Shown: positions 7,664 to 24,240, numbered from the stretch's first letter. The stretch is 64,000 bases of DNA from Candidatus Avelusimicrobium intestinipullorum (GCA_944324635.1 CALUXC010000006.1:36499-100498); one strand, 5' to 3'. Notes: a model not told the origin generated them from the sequence alone. Numbers and translations are program-made.

Positions 7664-8473
7664 TTATTTTACCATTACAAAGGGCATTTGGTCCCCGCCC
7701 ATATACGTGGGCATGCGGCCGTCCCATTTTTCAATGGCTTTGAGCTGCGCTTCCACTTGGCGCAGTTTGATCAAATTGTCGGACACTACTTCCCGCTGTA
7801 AGCGCAGCGATTTGGCTTCCGCTTCCGCCTGCAAGATTTTTTGTTCCGCTTCTTTTTTCACCTTTTCCACCAAATTGGTGGCGCGTTTGGCTTCCTGTTC
7901 GGCAATTTGTTTTTCTTCCACGGCTTTCAAAAACTGCGGAGAAAATTCAAAGTTGGTGATGGCAATGTCGGACACGATAACTTCTTTTTCTTTCATCTTT
8001 TCTTTCAAAATTTTGTCCAATTCCTTTGCCACTTCCACACGGTTGGAAATTAAACTGTCCGCCGAGTATTTGGCAATCACGGCTTTGGTCCATTCTTCCA
8101 CCATGGGTTTAAGCACCGTCACGGTGTATTCCGGTCCCAAGTTGCGGTAAATGGATTCAATCGTATCCGGCAAAATGCGGTGGTTGATGGCCAGGGTCAA
8201 ACCGACGGTCTGCAAGTCCTTGGAGAAGGCTTCGGTCTGAAACGAATCTTTTTTAATGCGCACGGAAAATTTTTCCACCGTATCTATAAACGGGGTCTTA
8301 AAGTGCAGCCCTTCGCCATACGCTCCTACAATTTTTCCAAAGCGCAGTTTCACGGCCACGTTGCCGGCCGACACCGTAAAAAACGCGTCAAACGCACAAA
8401 ACAGCAGCACTAATCCCGCCGCCAGGACCGTAATTTTTTTCCAGTTTACGGAAATAGGGGTAATTTTTCTCAT
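7664..8473 (-). CDS. Prohibitin / SPFH (band 7) family membrane protein
   Basis: 269 aa. One N-terminal transmembrane segment (about 13-33) is followed by the SPFH domain (about 35-200, with V-K-L-R-F-G-K-I-V and G-L-H-F-K-T-P at its start) and a Lys/Glu/Ala-rich coiled coil (about 185-245) containing E-Q-E-A-K-R-A. This is the HflC/prohibitin architecture: proteins that oligomerise in the membrane and often modulate FtsH-type proteases. No FtsH or HflK gene is adjacent. AAGGAG precedes the ATG, and a TATAAT box (about 8511-8516, minus strand) gives a plausible promoter. The specific role is not predictable from context. Confidence 0.88.
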   Translation of the reverse strand: MRKITPISVNWKKITVLAAGLVLLFCAFDAFFTVSAGNVAVKLRFGKIVGAYGEGLHFKTPFIDTVEKFSVRIKKDSFQTEAFSKDLQTVGLTLAINHRILPDTIESIYRNLGPEYTVTVLKPMVEEWTKAVIAKYSADSLISNRVEVAKELDKILKEKMKEKEVIVSDIAITNFEFSPQFLKAVEEKQIAEQEAKRATNLVEKVKKEAEQKILQAEAEAKSLRLQREVVSDNLIKLRQVEAQLKAIEKWDGRMPTYMGGDQMPFVMVK

Positions 8474-8545
8474 TTTTTCTCCTTAATATTCTAATTGAAG
8501 AACAATTTCTATATTATACAGAAAAACACTTCTTTTTTGGGGGGG

Positions 8546-9391
8546 TTATCCCCAAGCGCCCTTATGCCTGCACACGCGCGCCGCCGTTTGCACGGCGCGT
8601 TCATGCGCTTGCGTAAGGCTGCACCCCTGCAGGGTGGCGCTTACAAAAGACGCCGTGAACGAGTCCCCCGCGCCCACCGTATCCACCACTTGCACGGAAG
8701 GCGTGTTGATATGGGAAACAGCGCCTGGCGTGTACACCTCGCTATAGCTAGATCCGGCCGTTAAAATCAAAAATTTTAACCGGTACCGTGCCAATAATTC
8801 CCGGCACACTTCTTCTGCCGTACCGCCGATGTCAAACAGGGCAGATAAAATCTTCACTTCTTCATCATTTAGTTTCAAAGCATTACACATCTTGAGCAGC
8901 TCGCTAAGCAGCTGGGCGGAATAATACGGCGCCCGCAAATTAATGTCTAACACCTTGAGTGCTCCGTCCGGCATGCTTTTCAGCAACGCGCTTAGCGTGC
9001 GGCGGGACTCTTCTGAACGAAACGCCAGCGAACCAAAACACACCGCATCGGCCCCGCTAAGAAGCTGCCGCGCTTGCGGCCTCAGCGGGATATGGTCCCA
9101 AGCAACATCAGACGCTATTTCATAGCTGGGGATTCCCTGGCAAAGCCTAATGTTTACTTGCCCGGTAGGATACGGCACTTGCGGCAACACGCTCTGCACC
9201 CCGTGTTGGGCTAACACTTCCGCCAGTTCACGGCCAAGCGAGTCCGCCCCCACGGCGCTCACCAACCACCCTTCTGCGCCGCTGTGTGCCGCATGATAGG
9301 CCACATTGGCAGGAGCTCCGCCGGCGCGTTTGCCGTCCGGCAGCATATCCCACAACACTTCGCCTAACCCCACCACAATCGGTTTTTTCAT
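8546..9391 (-). CDS. PfkB-family carbohydrate kinase (fructokinase-like)
   Basis: 281 aa ribokinase-fold kinase. The N-terminal signature G-G-A-P-A-N-V-A-Y-H-A-A and the C-terminal D-T-V-G-A-G-D-S-F-T (anion hole and catalytic Asp, near residue 243) are both present. E-V-L-W-D-M-L-P near the N-terminus is typical of fructokinase-like members. It is predicted to phosphorylate a ketose with ATP in the cytosol; exact substrate not assignable. GGAG lies 5 nt before the ATG. It is separated from the ATP synthase operon by a terminator, so it is an independent unit. Confidence 0.85.
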   Translation of the reverse strand: MKKPIVVGLGEVLWDMLPDGKRAGGAPANVAYHAAHSGAEGWLVSAVGADSLGRELAEVLAQHGVQSVLPQVPYPTGQVNIRLCQGIPSYEIASDVAWDHIPLRPQARQLLSGADAVCFGSLAFRSEESRRTLSALLKSMPDGALKVLDINLRAPYYSAQLLSELLKMCNALKLNDEEVKILSALFDIGGTAEEVCRELLARYRLKFLILTAGSSYSEVYTPGAVSHINTPSVQVVDTVGAGDSFTASFVSATLQGCSLTQAHERAVQTAARVCRHKGAWG

Positions 9392-9414
9392 ATTTTCTCC
9401 ATTCCCGCCTAAAA

Positions 9415-9446
9415 TAAAAGCCCCGCCAAAGAATGGGGCTTTTACA
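9415..9446 (-). terminator. Terminator of the ATP synthase operon
   Basis: AAAAGCCCC (9416-9424) pairs with GGGGCTTTT (9435-9443) with a 10-nt loop, just after the atpC stop on the minus strand. Confidence 0.85.
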
Positions 9447-9456
9447 AGAAACGAAG

Positions 9457-9867
9457 TTACATATGTCTCTTTTTCACTTTCATACGGGCAAGCGCCTGCT
9501 TGATTTCAATCTCGGCGAGTTCAAAATCAATATCGGCATCTTTGCGGGAGAGGGATTCCTTGGCGGCTTTGATTTTCTGTCTTTCGGCTTCCTCGTCAAT
9601 TTCGTCGGCGAGGTCCGCCCCTTCCGCAAATACGTTTACCACGTTGTTGAGCACTTCTACAAATCCGCCCAATACGGCGAATTCTTCTTCTTTCCCGTCC
9701 TTTTTATAGCGCAGGGAACCCATGCCCAGCTGCACAATCGTTTTGACGTGCCCGGGCAAGACGCCCATCTCCCCCAACAAAGCGGGCAGGATTACCATGT
9801 CCACTTCCAGGTTGGAGATGAGCTGTTTTTCCGGCGTAATCAGGTTTAGGGTCAGTTTTTTGGCCAT
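9457..9867 (-). CDS. atpC: F1Fo ATP synthase epsilon subunit
   Basis: 136 aa central-stalk subunit, last gene of the atp operon, 3 bp after the atpD stop. The N-terminal beta-sandwich begins L-T-L-N-L-I-T-P-E-K and includes L-P-A-L-L-G-E-M-G-V-L-P-G-H, the conserved epsilon motif. The C-terminal helical hairpin (about 88-136) is rich in Ala, Glu and Lys. Epsilon couples rotation of gamma and the c-ring and can inhibit ATP hydrolysis. Length and sequence are ordinary. Confidence 0.95.
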   Translation of the reverse strand: MAKKLTLNLITPEKQLISNLEVDMVILPALLGEMGVLPGHVKTIVQLGMGSLRYKKDGKEEEFAVLGGFVEVLNNVVNVFAEGADLADEIDEEAERQKIKAAKESLSRKDADIDFELAEIEIKQALARMKVKKRHM

Positions 9868-9870
9868 AGA

Positions 9871-11304
<1,434 letters not shown>

Positions 11305-11309
11305 TTAAA

Positions 11310-12212
11310 TTAACTGTTGAGAGCCTCTGCTCCGTTGACAATATCCAAAATTTCGTTGGTAATGCCGGCTTGGCGCACTTTGTTTAGCTTCACGCCTAGC
11401 GCCGTCACCAATTCCCCGGCGTTCTTGCTGGCGGCGTCCATGGCGTTCATGGTAGCGGCCAGGTTGGCTGCCTGGGATTCCAACAAAAAGCGATACATAT
11501 TGGCCTTAATTAAGCGGGGCACCATCAACTGAAAAATCTCCATTATTCCCGGCTCAAACAGAAAGTCGCTTTCTTCTTTTTCTTTTTTAATGGCTTCAAA
11601 ATCAAAAGGCAAAAGCTTCTCTTCCATCAGGTTTTGGCTGGCCAGGGACTTAAAGTCGTTGTAAATCAGCGTCACGCTGCTGAGTTTTTGCTCAAAATAC
11701 GCCTTCATCACTGCTTCGCCCAACAACTCGGCATGCGCGTAGGAAACTTTCGGGAAAATACCCACGCTTTCATACACCAGGTGCAAATTCGGCATTTTGA
11801 GGCGGGCCAAAAAGTCGCGTCCTTTTTTGCCCACGGCAAAGACAAAAATTTCTTTATCTTTGTGTTCTTTCAAAAACTGCAATACGCTGCGCAAAATAAC
11901 GGCGTTGAACGACCCCGCCAGTCCTTTGTCGCCCGTGATGACCAGCAGGCCTATTTTGTGGGGATCCCCCGTCTTGTTGACGAAGAATCTCCCGGCCCAG
12001 CTTTCGCCTTCTTCCGGCTGCGGCATGGCCAAAATATCCTGCTTCAAATCGTCCACCATTTCCAACATTTTCTTGGCGAACGGGCGGGCGGCTTCCATCG
12101 CTTCCTGCGCGCGGCGGATGCGGGCGCTGGAGATCATCTTCATCGTCTGCATAATCTGCTGCGTGGATTTGATGGCTTTTATATTTTGCCGTATGTCCCT
12201 AAGAGATTCCAT
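11310..12212 (-). CDS. atpG: F1Fo ATP synthase gamma subunit
   Basis: 300 aa central rotor shaft. The N-terminal helix M-E-S-L-R-D-I-R-Q-N-I-K-A-I-K-S-T-Q-Q-I and the C-terminal helix with A-M-D-A-A-S-K-N-A and I-T-N-E-I-L-D-I-V are the family signatures. These two helices form the coiled coil inside alpha3beta3. The gene follows the HldD-like epimerase gene by 9 bp, not atpA as in most bacteria, so gamma translation probably depends on read-through of the inserted cistron. Confidence 0.96.
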   Translation of the reverse strand: MESLRDIRQNIKAIKSTQQIMQTMKMISSARIRRAQEAMEAARPFAKKMLEMVDDLKQDILAMPQPEEGESWAGRFFVNKTGDPHKIGLLVITGDKGLAGSFNAVILRSVLQFLKEHKDKEIFVFAVGKKGRDFLARLKMPNLHLVYESVGIFPKVSYAHAELLGEAVMKAYFEQKLSSVTLIYNDFKSLASQNLMEEKLLPFDFEAIKKEKEESDFLFEPGIMEIFQLMVPRLIKANMYRFLLESQAANLAATMNAMDAASKNAGELVTALGVKLNKVRQAGITNEILDIVNGAEALNS

Positions 12213-12221
12213 GGAAATTCC

Positions 12222-13160
12222 TTATTTCTGGTTGCGGCCTTCCAAAATGGACACGTAATCGGCAATACCCGCTTCCAGCGAGTAGTCCGGTTCGTAGCCC
12301 AATTTTTCTTTGGCTAACGTCATATCCGCCTGCGTTTTGAGCTGGAAGAACGGATACGGATTGTCGATGTATTCCGGTTCCAGGTTGGTGCCGAGTTCTT
12401 TGTTCAGGCACGCAATGATGGCATTGTAATCGCGCGGAATGCCGGTGGCGGCGTTATACACACCCGTGTCTTTGCCGTTGTTCAGCGCGCAGAGGTTGAT
12501 TTTGACGATATCTTTTACATACACAAAATCGCGCTGCTGTTCGCCGTATTTGAATACGCGCGGGCGTTTGCCGGCTTTCATCTGGTTGTACAGCTGGTAC
12601 ACCATGCTGGCCATTTTGCCCTTAAAGTATTCGCCGGGGCCGTACACGTTAAAATAGCGCAAACCGATAATGGTCATGTCGTTATTGTCTTCCGCAAATT
12701 GGCGGGCGACATTGTCCATAATCACCTTGGAAAAGCCATACACGTTTTCCGGGTGGGTGGGCTGCGTTTCCACATTGGGTACGGGTCCGTTGCCGTAGGT
12801 GGCGGCGGAAGAGGCGTAAATTACTTTTTTAATTTCGTTTTCCGCGGCAAAGTTGAGCAGGTTTTTGAACGCTTCCACGTTTTGTTCCATCATGGCTTTC
12901 TGGTCCATGACGGTGGTATCGGTGATGGCCGCTTCGTGGAAGATGGCGTCAAAATACATATCCGTGGGCATGTATTCAAACAAGTCCGCGGTGATGACGT
13001 CTCCCTTAAAACCAATCAAGTTTTTGAAATGTCCGTTTTTGGAAAAATCGTCCAGTACGGTCACTTCATGGCCTTGAGCTTCCAAGGTTTTGGCGATATT
13101 GCTGCCGATAAAGCCGGCACCGCCGGTAACCAGGTACTTCTTTTTCGTTTTAGCGTCCAT
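12222..13160 (-). CDS. hldD: ADP-L-glycero-D-manno-heptose 6-epimerase-like (HldD/RfaD) SDR enzyme
   Basis: 312 aa extended short-chain dehydrogenase. The NAD(P)-binding motif is T-G-G-A-G-F-I-G-S-N (residues 12-21). The catalytic Ser region S-S-A-A-T-Y-G and Y-G-F-S-K (the YxxxK pair) follow, and R-Y-F-N-V-Y-G-P-G-E is typical of HldD. The enzyme converts D-glycero to L-glycero ADP-heptose for the LPS inner core. The ATG abuts the atpA stop with no gap, and atpG starts 9 bp after its own stop, so it is embedded in the atp operon. It could act on another nucleotide sugar. HldD is the best fit. Confidence 0.82.
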   Translation of the reverse strand: MDAKTKKKYLVTGGAGFIGSNIAKTLEAQGHEVTVLDDFSKNGHFKNLIGFKGDVITADLFEYMPTDMYFDAIFHEAAITDTTVMDQKAMMEQNVEAFKNLLNFAAENEIKKVIYASSAATYGNGPVPNVETQPTHPENVYGFSKVIMDNVARQFAEDNNDMTIIGLRYFNVYGPGEYFKGKMASMVYQLYNQMKAGKRPRVFKYGEQQRDFVYVKDIVKINLCALNNGKDTGVYNAATGIPRDYNAIIACLNKELGTNLEPEYIDNPYPFFQLKTQADMTLAKEKLGYEPDYSLEAGIADYVSILEGRNQK

Positions 13161-14708
<1,548 letters not shown>

Positions 14709-15236
14709 TTAACGTGTCAATTCTTCCTGCAGTTTGGCTAAACGCCCCTGCAGGCTGCCGTCTATCAGTTCTCCCCGGCACCGAATTTTCAATCCGCCCA
14801 ACAGGGCCGGATCGGTGGAAAAAGAAGCTTCCACCTTGGCGCCGTAGCGCGCCGAAAGGGCGGCCTCGGCTTCTTTTTGCTGTTCGGGGCTCAGCGCGCG
14901 GGCCGACACCACTTCCGCACGCAAAATACCCAGCCGCTCGTCTAAGAGTTCCCCCACGCGGCGGGAAACGGCATCTAAAAGCGCGTACCGCTTGGCGTCA
15001 ATCAACAGTTCCACAAACGACGCCGTTTCCGGCGCGTTTTGCAAAGCGGCTTGAACGGCCTGCTTTTTTTCCTGCGTTTTTACGCGCGGGCTGGTCATGT
15101 AGTTGCGCACGGCAGCCAACGCCTCGGCGGCGGCGCGCAGGTCTTCCGCACGGCGGGCGGCCTGTTCGTCGGTAGTGCTTAAGGCGTTGTATGCGGCGGC
15201 GTAACGCTGCACCGCAATTCTGTCTGAACTGTTCAT
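14709..15236 (-). CDS. atpH: F1Fo ATP synthase delta subunit
   Basis: 175 aa peripheral-stalk subunit linking the b dimer to the top of F1. Sequence is weakly conserved as usual: an N-terminal helical domain with A-V-Q-R-Y-A-A-A-Y-N and the C-terminal signature D-P-A-L-L-G-G-L-K-I-R-C-R-G-E-L-I-D-G-S-L. The gene is 4 bp from atpF and 12 bp from atpA. Confidence 0.93.
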   Translation of the reverse strand: MNSSDRIAVQRYAAAYNALSTTDEQAARRAEDLRAAAEALAAVRNYMTSPRVKTQEKKQAVQAALQNAPETASFVELLIDAKRYALLDAVSRRVGELLDERLGILRAEVVSARALSPEQQKEAEAALSARYGAKVEASFSTDPALLGGLKIRCRGELIDGSLQGRLAKLQEELTR

Positions 15237-15240
15237 AGGG

Positions 15241-15735
15241 TTACTTCGCTTTTATTTCTTCTAATACGCGGTCCACTACGCTTTTGGCGGATTCTTCGCT
15301 CATCTGCTGGGCCACCACTTTAGAGGCAGCCAGCACCGCGGTGCGGGCAATTTCGCCGCGCACATCGGCCAGGGCTTTGTTTTTTTCCGCTTCAATTTGC
15401 GTTTTGGCTTGTTCCAACAAGCGTTCGGACTGTTCTTTGGCGGCGGAAAGAATTTGTTCTTTCTGCGTTTCCCCGATTTTCACGGCTTCGGCCACCTTTT
15501 TGGCGGCTTCGTCCGAGATTTGGGCCAATTTTTCGTCCAGTTCGCGCTTGAGGGTTTCCGCGGCGGCGCGGGCGTCCTGCGCCTGCTTTTTATCGTTGGC
15601 AATTTGCTGTTCGCGTTTTTCCAACCCGCCAATAATCAGGTTCCACGCAAATTTTTTCAGCAAATACACCAACAGCAAAAAGTTGCAGACTGTCAGTACG
15701 AGCACGCCGTAGTCCGGCTTTAACAAATCTTCCAT
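15241..15735 (-). CDS. atpF: F1Fo ATP synthase b subunit
   Basis: 164 aa. One N-terminal membrane helix (about 9-27: V-L-V-L-T-V-C-N-F-L-L-L) with F-A-W just after it is followed by a long charged Ala/Glu/Lys coiled coil to the C-terminus, which dimerises as the peripheral stalk. A single b gene is present, with no b' copy. It has standard placement between atpE and atpH. Confidence 0.95.
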   Translation of the reverse strand: MEDLLKPDYGVLVLTVCNFLLLVYLLKKFAWNLIIGGLEKREQQIANDKKQAQDARAAAETLKRELDEKLAQISDEAAKKVAEAVKIGETQKEQILSAAKEQSERLLEQAKTQIEAEKNKALADVRGEIARTAVLAASKVVAQQMSEESAKSVVDRVLEEIKAK

Positions 15736-15755
15736 AAACGTTCCGTCCTAACGGA

Positions 15756-15986
15756 TTATTTGAGTACCAGCGTCAGCAGGCAGATAACCAAGCCCAACAT
15801 AGCGGCGCCTTCCAAAAGCGCGGCGATTACGATCATCGTGGAGCGCAAATCGGCACCGGCTTCCGGCTGGCGGGCAATCCCTTCCAACGCGGCATTACCG
15901 ATTTTACCCAAACCGAGACCCGCACCGATTACCACTAAACCGGCGCCCAGACCAGCGGCGATGTATTTAAGTGCTACGAGTTCCAT
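15756..15986 (-). CDS. atpE: F1Fo ATP synthase c subunit (rotor ring)
   Basis: 76 aa hairpin of two membrane helices with the polar loop A-R-Q-P-E-A (39-44). The ion-binding carboxylate is the Glu in L-L-E-G-A-A. It is followed by G-A, not S-T, and the position of the Na+-ligand Gln in helix 1 of sodium-type rings is Leu here. Both features point to a proton-coupled ring. AGGAG precedes the ATG. Forms the Fo rotor with AtpB. Confidence 0.95.
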   Translation of the reverse strand: MELVALKYIAAGLGAGLVVIGAGLGLGKIGNAALEGIARQPEAGADLRSTMIVIAALLEGAAMLGLVICLLTLVLK

Positions 15987-16035
15987 ATGTTATTCTCCTT
16001 TTTGGGCCGAAGCCCTGTTGATAGATTTTTTCAAA

Positions 16036-16800
16036 TTAATGCGTATGAATGACCGATCCGGCAAAAATGCTGGTTAACAGCGTAAACACATACGCCTGCA
16101 AAAACGCCACCAGCAGTTCCAGACAAGTCATAAAAATTTCCAGCCCCATCGCCGGCAGCAGCGCACCCGCGCCCGCGGCAATGTGCATTTGACCCACTAC
16201 GAAAATAATCAGCAGCAAACAAATCAGCACCATGTGCCCGGAAAGCATGTTGGCAAACAAACGAATCGCCAATACGCATACTTTGATGATCATGCTGACT
16301 ACTTCCAAAGGGAAAATCAGCGGGACCAGCCAGCCGGGCGTGCCGGACGGGATAAACCCTTTCAAAAATCCGATCGGCCCGTGGAATTTAAGCCCGCAGT
16401 ACAAAATAAGTCCGCCCGAACACAACGCCAGGGCGGCCGTAACAGAAATGTTAGCTGTGGCGGTTTTCATGTTGGGAATCAAGCCCGCCAACGCCACACA
16501 CAACACAAACAAAAATAGGGTGCAAAAATACGGCAGCATTTGCCGGCCTTCCTGCCCCATATTCGGCAGGACGATACCGTCCCGAATAAACGAAACATAC
16601 GTTTCCGAAAGCGTGGTCAGCAAGCGGCCCGCGCGGCTTTTTTGCCCCATGCGGGCAATCCAAGCCAGGCCCAACAGCAATACCAAACTAACCGACAAAA
16701 GCGTTACGGTGTGCGTAGTAATCGGCAGGTGAAAACCAGCCAGCGAAACTCCCCAATCGTGGTCCAAAATGTGATGAGCAATTATTTCAGCGACGTCCAT
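16036..16800 (-). CDS. atpB: F1Fo ATP synthase a subunit
   Basis: 254 aa polytopic inner-membrane stator protein carrying the proton half-channels. The key segment A-I-R-L-F-A-N-M-L-S-G-H contains the essential Arg facing the c-ring Glu. The last helix has L-E-L-L-V-A-F-L-Q-A-Y-V-F. The 5' end overlaps the atpZ gene by 14 bp, which implies translational coupling. Confidence 0.96.
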   Translation of the reverse strand: MDVAEIIAHHILDHDWGVSLAGFHLPITTHTVTLLSVSLVLLLGLAWIARMGQKSRAGRLLTTLSETYVSFIRDGIVLPNMGQEGRQMLPYFCTLFLFVLCVALAGLIPNMKTATANISVTAALALCSGGLILYCGLKFHGPIGFLKGFIPSGTPGWLVPLIFPLEVVSMIIKVCVLAIRLFANMLSGHMVLICLLLIIFVVGQMHIAAGAGALLPAMGLEIFMTCLELLVAFLQAYVFTLLTSIFAGSVIHTH

Positions 16801-17044
16801 CTTCTTTTTCTACCTTTTCTAGAATTGCGTTTTTTTTCGTCATCTTACCGGCGCCCCGGATCACTTGATACAACCCCAGCGCAAAGCCTGCCACGGCACC
16901 CGCCACCAACAGCCAAGGAGACGTTCCAAACCGTTGGTCCAGCCAATAGCCCGCGCCCGCACAAATAATTTCGGACACGGCAAACTCCGTCCCCAACGTC
17001 GTAATTTCCAAATGGTCCCGCGTGCTGAAAGGTCCCAGTGCCAT
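16787..17044 (-). CDS. AtpZ/AtpI-family ATP synthase assembly protein
   Basis: 85 aa, two predicted membrane helices (about 22-40 and 45-65), with G-Y-W-L-D-Q-R-F-G-T-S-P-W between them. This matches the small AtpZ/AtpI (Atp1) family encoded first in many atp operons, implicated in c-ring assembly or ion transport. It is the first cistron; the promoter is probably the TATAAT at 17086-17091 (minus). The ribosome binding site is a G-run (CCGGGGGC) rather than a canonical AGGAG. Confidence 0.8.
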   Translation of the reverse strand: MALGPFSTRDHLEITTLGTEFAVSEIICAGAGYWLDQRFGTSPWLLVAGAVAGFALGLYQVIRGAGKMTKKNAILEKVEKEDGRR

Positions 17045-17062
17045 TATATGCCCCCGGTTATT

Positions 17063-17074
17063 TACCGAGCGGTA
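17063..17074. promoter_or_regulatory. Inverted-repeat operator candidate TACCGAGCGGTA (atp operon leader)
   Basis: Arms TACCG / CGGTA with a 2-bp centre, extended by one more pair at each end here. It lies between the predicted -10 (TATAAT, 17086-17091 minus) and the atpZ start. The same 12-mer occurs at 18766-18777 next to the amylase promoter, and I found no other copy in the window. Confidence 0.4.
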
Positions 17075-17202
17075 AGTATATCTATATTATAAAAAACTTT
17101 CGCCAAAAAAGCTATCCTTTTTCCAGCGAAAAAACGACCTACATTTATTGTAGTAAATCTGAAGCGTTTCGTAACGGGAAATCCAACTGCCGCCACAACA
17201 AA

Positions 17203-17232
17203 AAAACCCCGCCCTTAACGGACGGGGTTTTC
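17203..17232 (-). terminator. Terminator of the amylase gene
   Basis: AAAACCCCG and CGGGGTTTT arms lie 12 bp past the amylase stop on the minus strand. From there to the atp promoter (17100-17200) I see no further feature. Confidence 0.85.
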
Positions 17233-17243
17233 ACGATAAACCG

Positions 17244-18707
17244 TTATACGGAATACGTAAAGATTTTGCTTTCGTACGGCTTCAGGTTCAGTTCATACCC
17301 CTGCGACACCATTTCCGGCGCCACATTGATGGTTTCCCCTGTCAGCTCTTCGGTGATTTTGCTTCCCGGGCCGTACACGCCTTTCATGGACAAGCGCCCT
17401 TTGGCCGGGGCTCCGCTGTAGTTAATCACTATCAGCTTGCCCGTATTGCGCTGTTTCCACTGCCAGGCCAAAATGTTGCGGTGGGAATCGTCCCCCATGG
17501 CGGCCGGGGTTACGTCCCGCAGCGACCATTGCCCGCCGTGGAACGCCGGGTCGGACGCGATATGCAGCAATTTCAAATAATAGTCGGACACTTCCTTGTT
17601 TTCCTGGAAGTCGTCTTTAATATACTGAATCGGCATACGCTCCGGGCGGCCCAACAGCTGGAACAAGTGGAACATGCGCGCCCCGGGCAGCGTGGCGATA
17701 ATAGTGCTGGCCGCGAGGGATTTTTCTTTTCCAAACGCCTTCAAGCTTTCCTCTTCGTCGTGGTTAGCCGTAAAGCGAATGGAGCGCATTTGGAACAAAT
17801 GTTCGGCGCCCAAATGGCCTTTGATGTTTTCGGGGTTGGAAAAACGGAGCCGGTCATACAGGATTTTATCGTAGGTATAATCAAACCCCATTTCCTGAAT
17901 ATCCCACTCCAAGCCCCAGTACACTTCGGCGATAAAAATAAATTCGGGATGTTTTTCGTGCACCGCCGCAAGCGCCTGGTGCCAGAATTCTTCTTTGGGC
18001 AAATTCCCGCCGATAAATTCCCACCAGGTATCCCGGTGCACTTTATTGAGGCTCAGCATGGCCATATCACAGCGCACGCCGTCGCACATATCGGCTACGT
18101 GCAGCAAGTTGGCCAGCATAAATTCGCGCGTTTTGGGATTGAAATAATTTAACTGCGCGGTGTCCGTCCACGGGGCGAAATACGGGTCCCGCCCGTGGGC
18201 AATATAGACGCCCTGCGCATTTTTGAAAAACCAATCCTTATGGGCATGCGGTTCCTGCGTGCCCGTATTGATGTACAAATCGGGCTGCGCATTGACGGTC
18301 GGGCTGTCAATGGCGGTGTGGTTGCCCACAAAGTCCAACAGCAAATTAATGCCCAACCCGTTGAGCTTGGCGCGCAAAGCCGCCAGGCCTTCGTTGCCGC
18401 CCAGCGAAGCGTCCACCTCGTATTCATACACGGCATACGGCGAAGCCGTAATGTCTTCCGGTTTGAAATCGGGTTTAATGGCGCGAATTTGATTTTGAAT
18501 ATCTTTGTTTTCGCGCGCAATTTTTTCGGCCGCCGGACTTAACTTCCATACCCCCATCAACCAAATCGCGTCAAACCCTGCGTCTTTGGCCCGCTGCCAA
18601 TACTCGTCCGGTACGTCCGCCAAAGTGACGGAACGGCCATACCGCGCTTCCAGGCGTTTAAGCCAAGAACGCGTATTGATTTCTAAAATATGCGGATTTG
18701 TCCTCAT
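17244..18707 (-). CDS. GH13-family alpha-amylase (intracellular)
   Basis: 487 aa with no signal peptide, so cytosolic. The four conserved GH13 regions are visible: D-F-V-G-N-H (region I), G-V-R-C-D-M-A (region II, nucleophile Asp), A-E-V-Y-W (region III, acid/base Glu) and F-T-A-N-H-D-E (region IV). A C-terminal beta-sandwich follows from about residue 400 (L-I-V-I-N-Y-S-G). It is likely to act on glycogen or imported maltodextrins; subfamily and product are not assignable. The ATG is preceded by AGGGG. The promoter is TTTACA-17-TATAAA on the minus strand, with an inverted repeat just upstream. Confidence 0.88.
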   Translation of the reverse strand: MRTNPHILEINTRSWLKRLEARYGRSVTLADVPDEYWQRAKDAGFDAIWLMGVWKLSPAAEKIARENKDIQNQIRAIKPDFKPEDITASPYAVYEYEVDASLGGNEGLAALRAKLNGLGINLLLDFVGNHTAIDSPTVNAQPDLYINTGTQEPHAHKDWFFKNAQGVYIAHGRDPYFAPWTDTAQLNYFNPKTREFMLANLLHVADMCDGVRCDMAMLSLNKVHRDTWWEFIGGNLPKEEFWHQALAAVHEKHPEFIFIAEVYWGLEWDIQEMGFDYTYDKILYDRLRFSNPENIKGHLGAEHLFQMRSIRFTANHDEEESLKAFGKEKSLAASTIIATLPGARMFHLFQLLGRPERMPIQYIKDDFQENKEVSDYYLKLLHIASDPAFHGGQWSLRDVTPAAMGDDSHRNILAWQWKQRNTGKLIVINYSGAPAKGRLSMKGVYGPGSKITEELTGETINVAPEMVSQGYELNLKPYESKIFTYSV

Positions 18708-18727
18708 AACAGATTTCCCCTATTATT

Positions 18728-18756
18728 TTTATAGCACTTTCTGGGACGGTTGTAAA
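18728..18756 (-). promoter_or_regulatory. Sigma70-type promoter of the amylase gene
   Basis: On the minus strand, -35 TTTACA (18751-18756), a 17-bp spacer and -10 TATAAA (18728-18733) lie about 20 bp before the amylase ATG. Confidence 0.6.
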
Positions 18757-18765
18757 CATTTTTTA

Positions 18766-18777
18766 TACCGAGCGGTA
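18766..18777. promoter_or_regulatory. Inverted-repeat operator candidate TACCGAGCGGTA (amylase promoter)
   Basis: Identical to the 12-mer at 17063-17074. It lies 9 bp upstream of the amylase -35, a position typical of activators, whereas the atp copy is downstream of the -10. Regulator unknown. Confidence 0.4.
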
Positions 18778-18804
18778 AAATAGCTCTAAAACGCTGTTTT
18801 TGGA

Positions 18805-18840
18805 CAAAAAAATCCGCCCCTTTCTCAAGGGGCGGAAAAA
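18805..18840 (-). terminator. Terminator of the gyrase genes
   Basis: TCCGCCCC and GGGGCGGA arms (18813-18820, 18829-18836) followed by a T-run in minus orientation, 20 bp past the gyrA stop. Confidence 0.85.
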
Positions 18841-18859
18841 TGGGCACGCAAGCCGCCGT

Positions 18860-21379
<2,520 letters not shown>

Positions 21380-21441
21380 TAAAAATATCTCCTGTTACGG
21401 ATAAATCGTATGCCGGACGGCCTGCGCCGCCCGGGCTGAAA

Positions 21442-24240
<2,799 letters not shown>

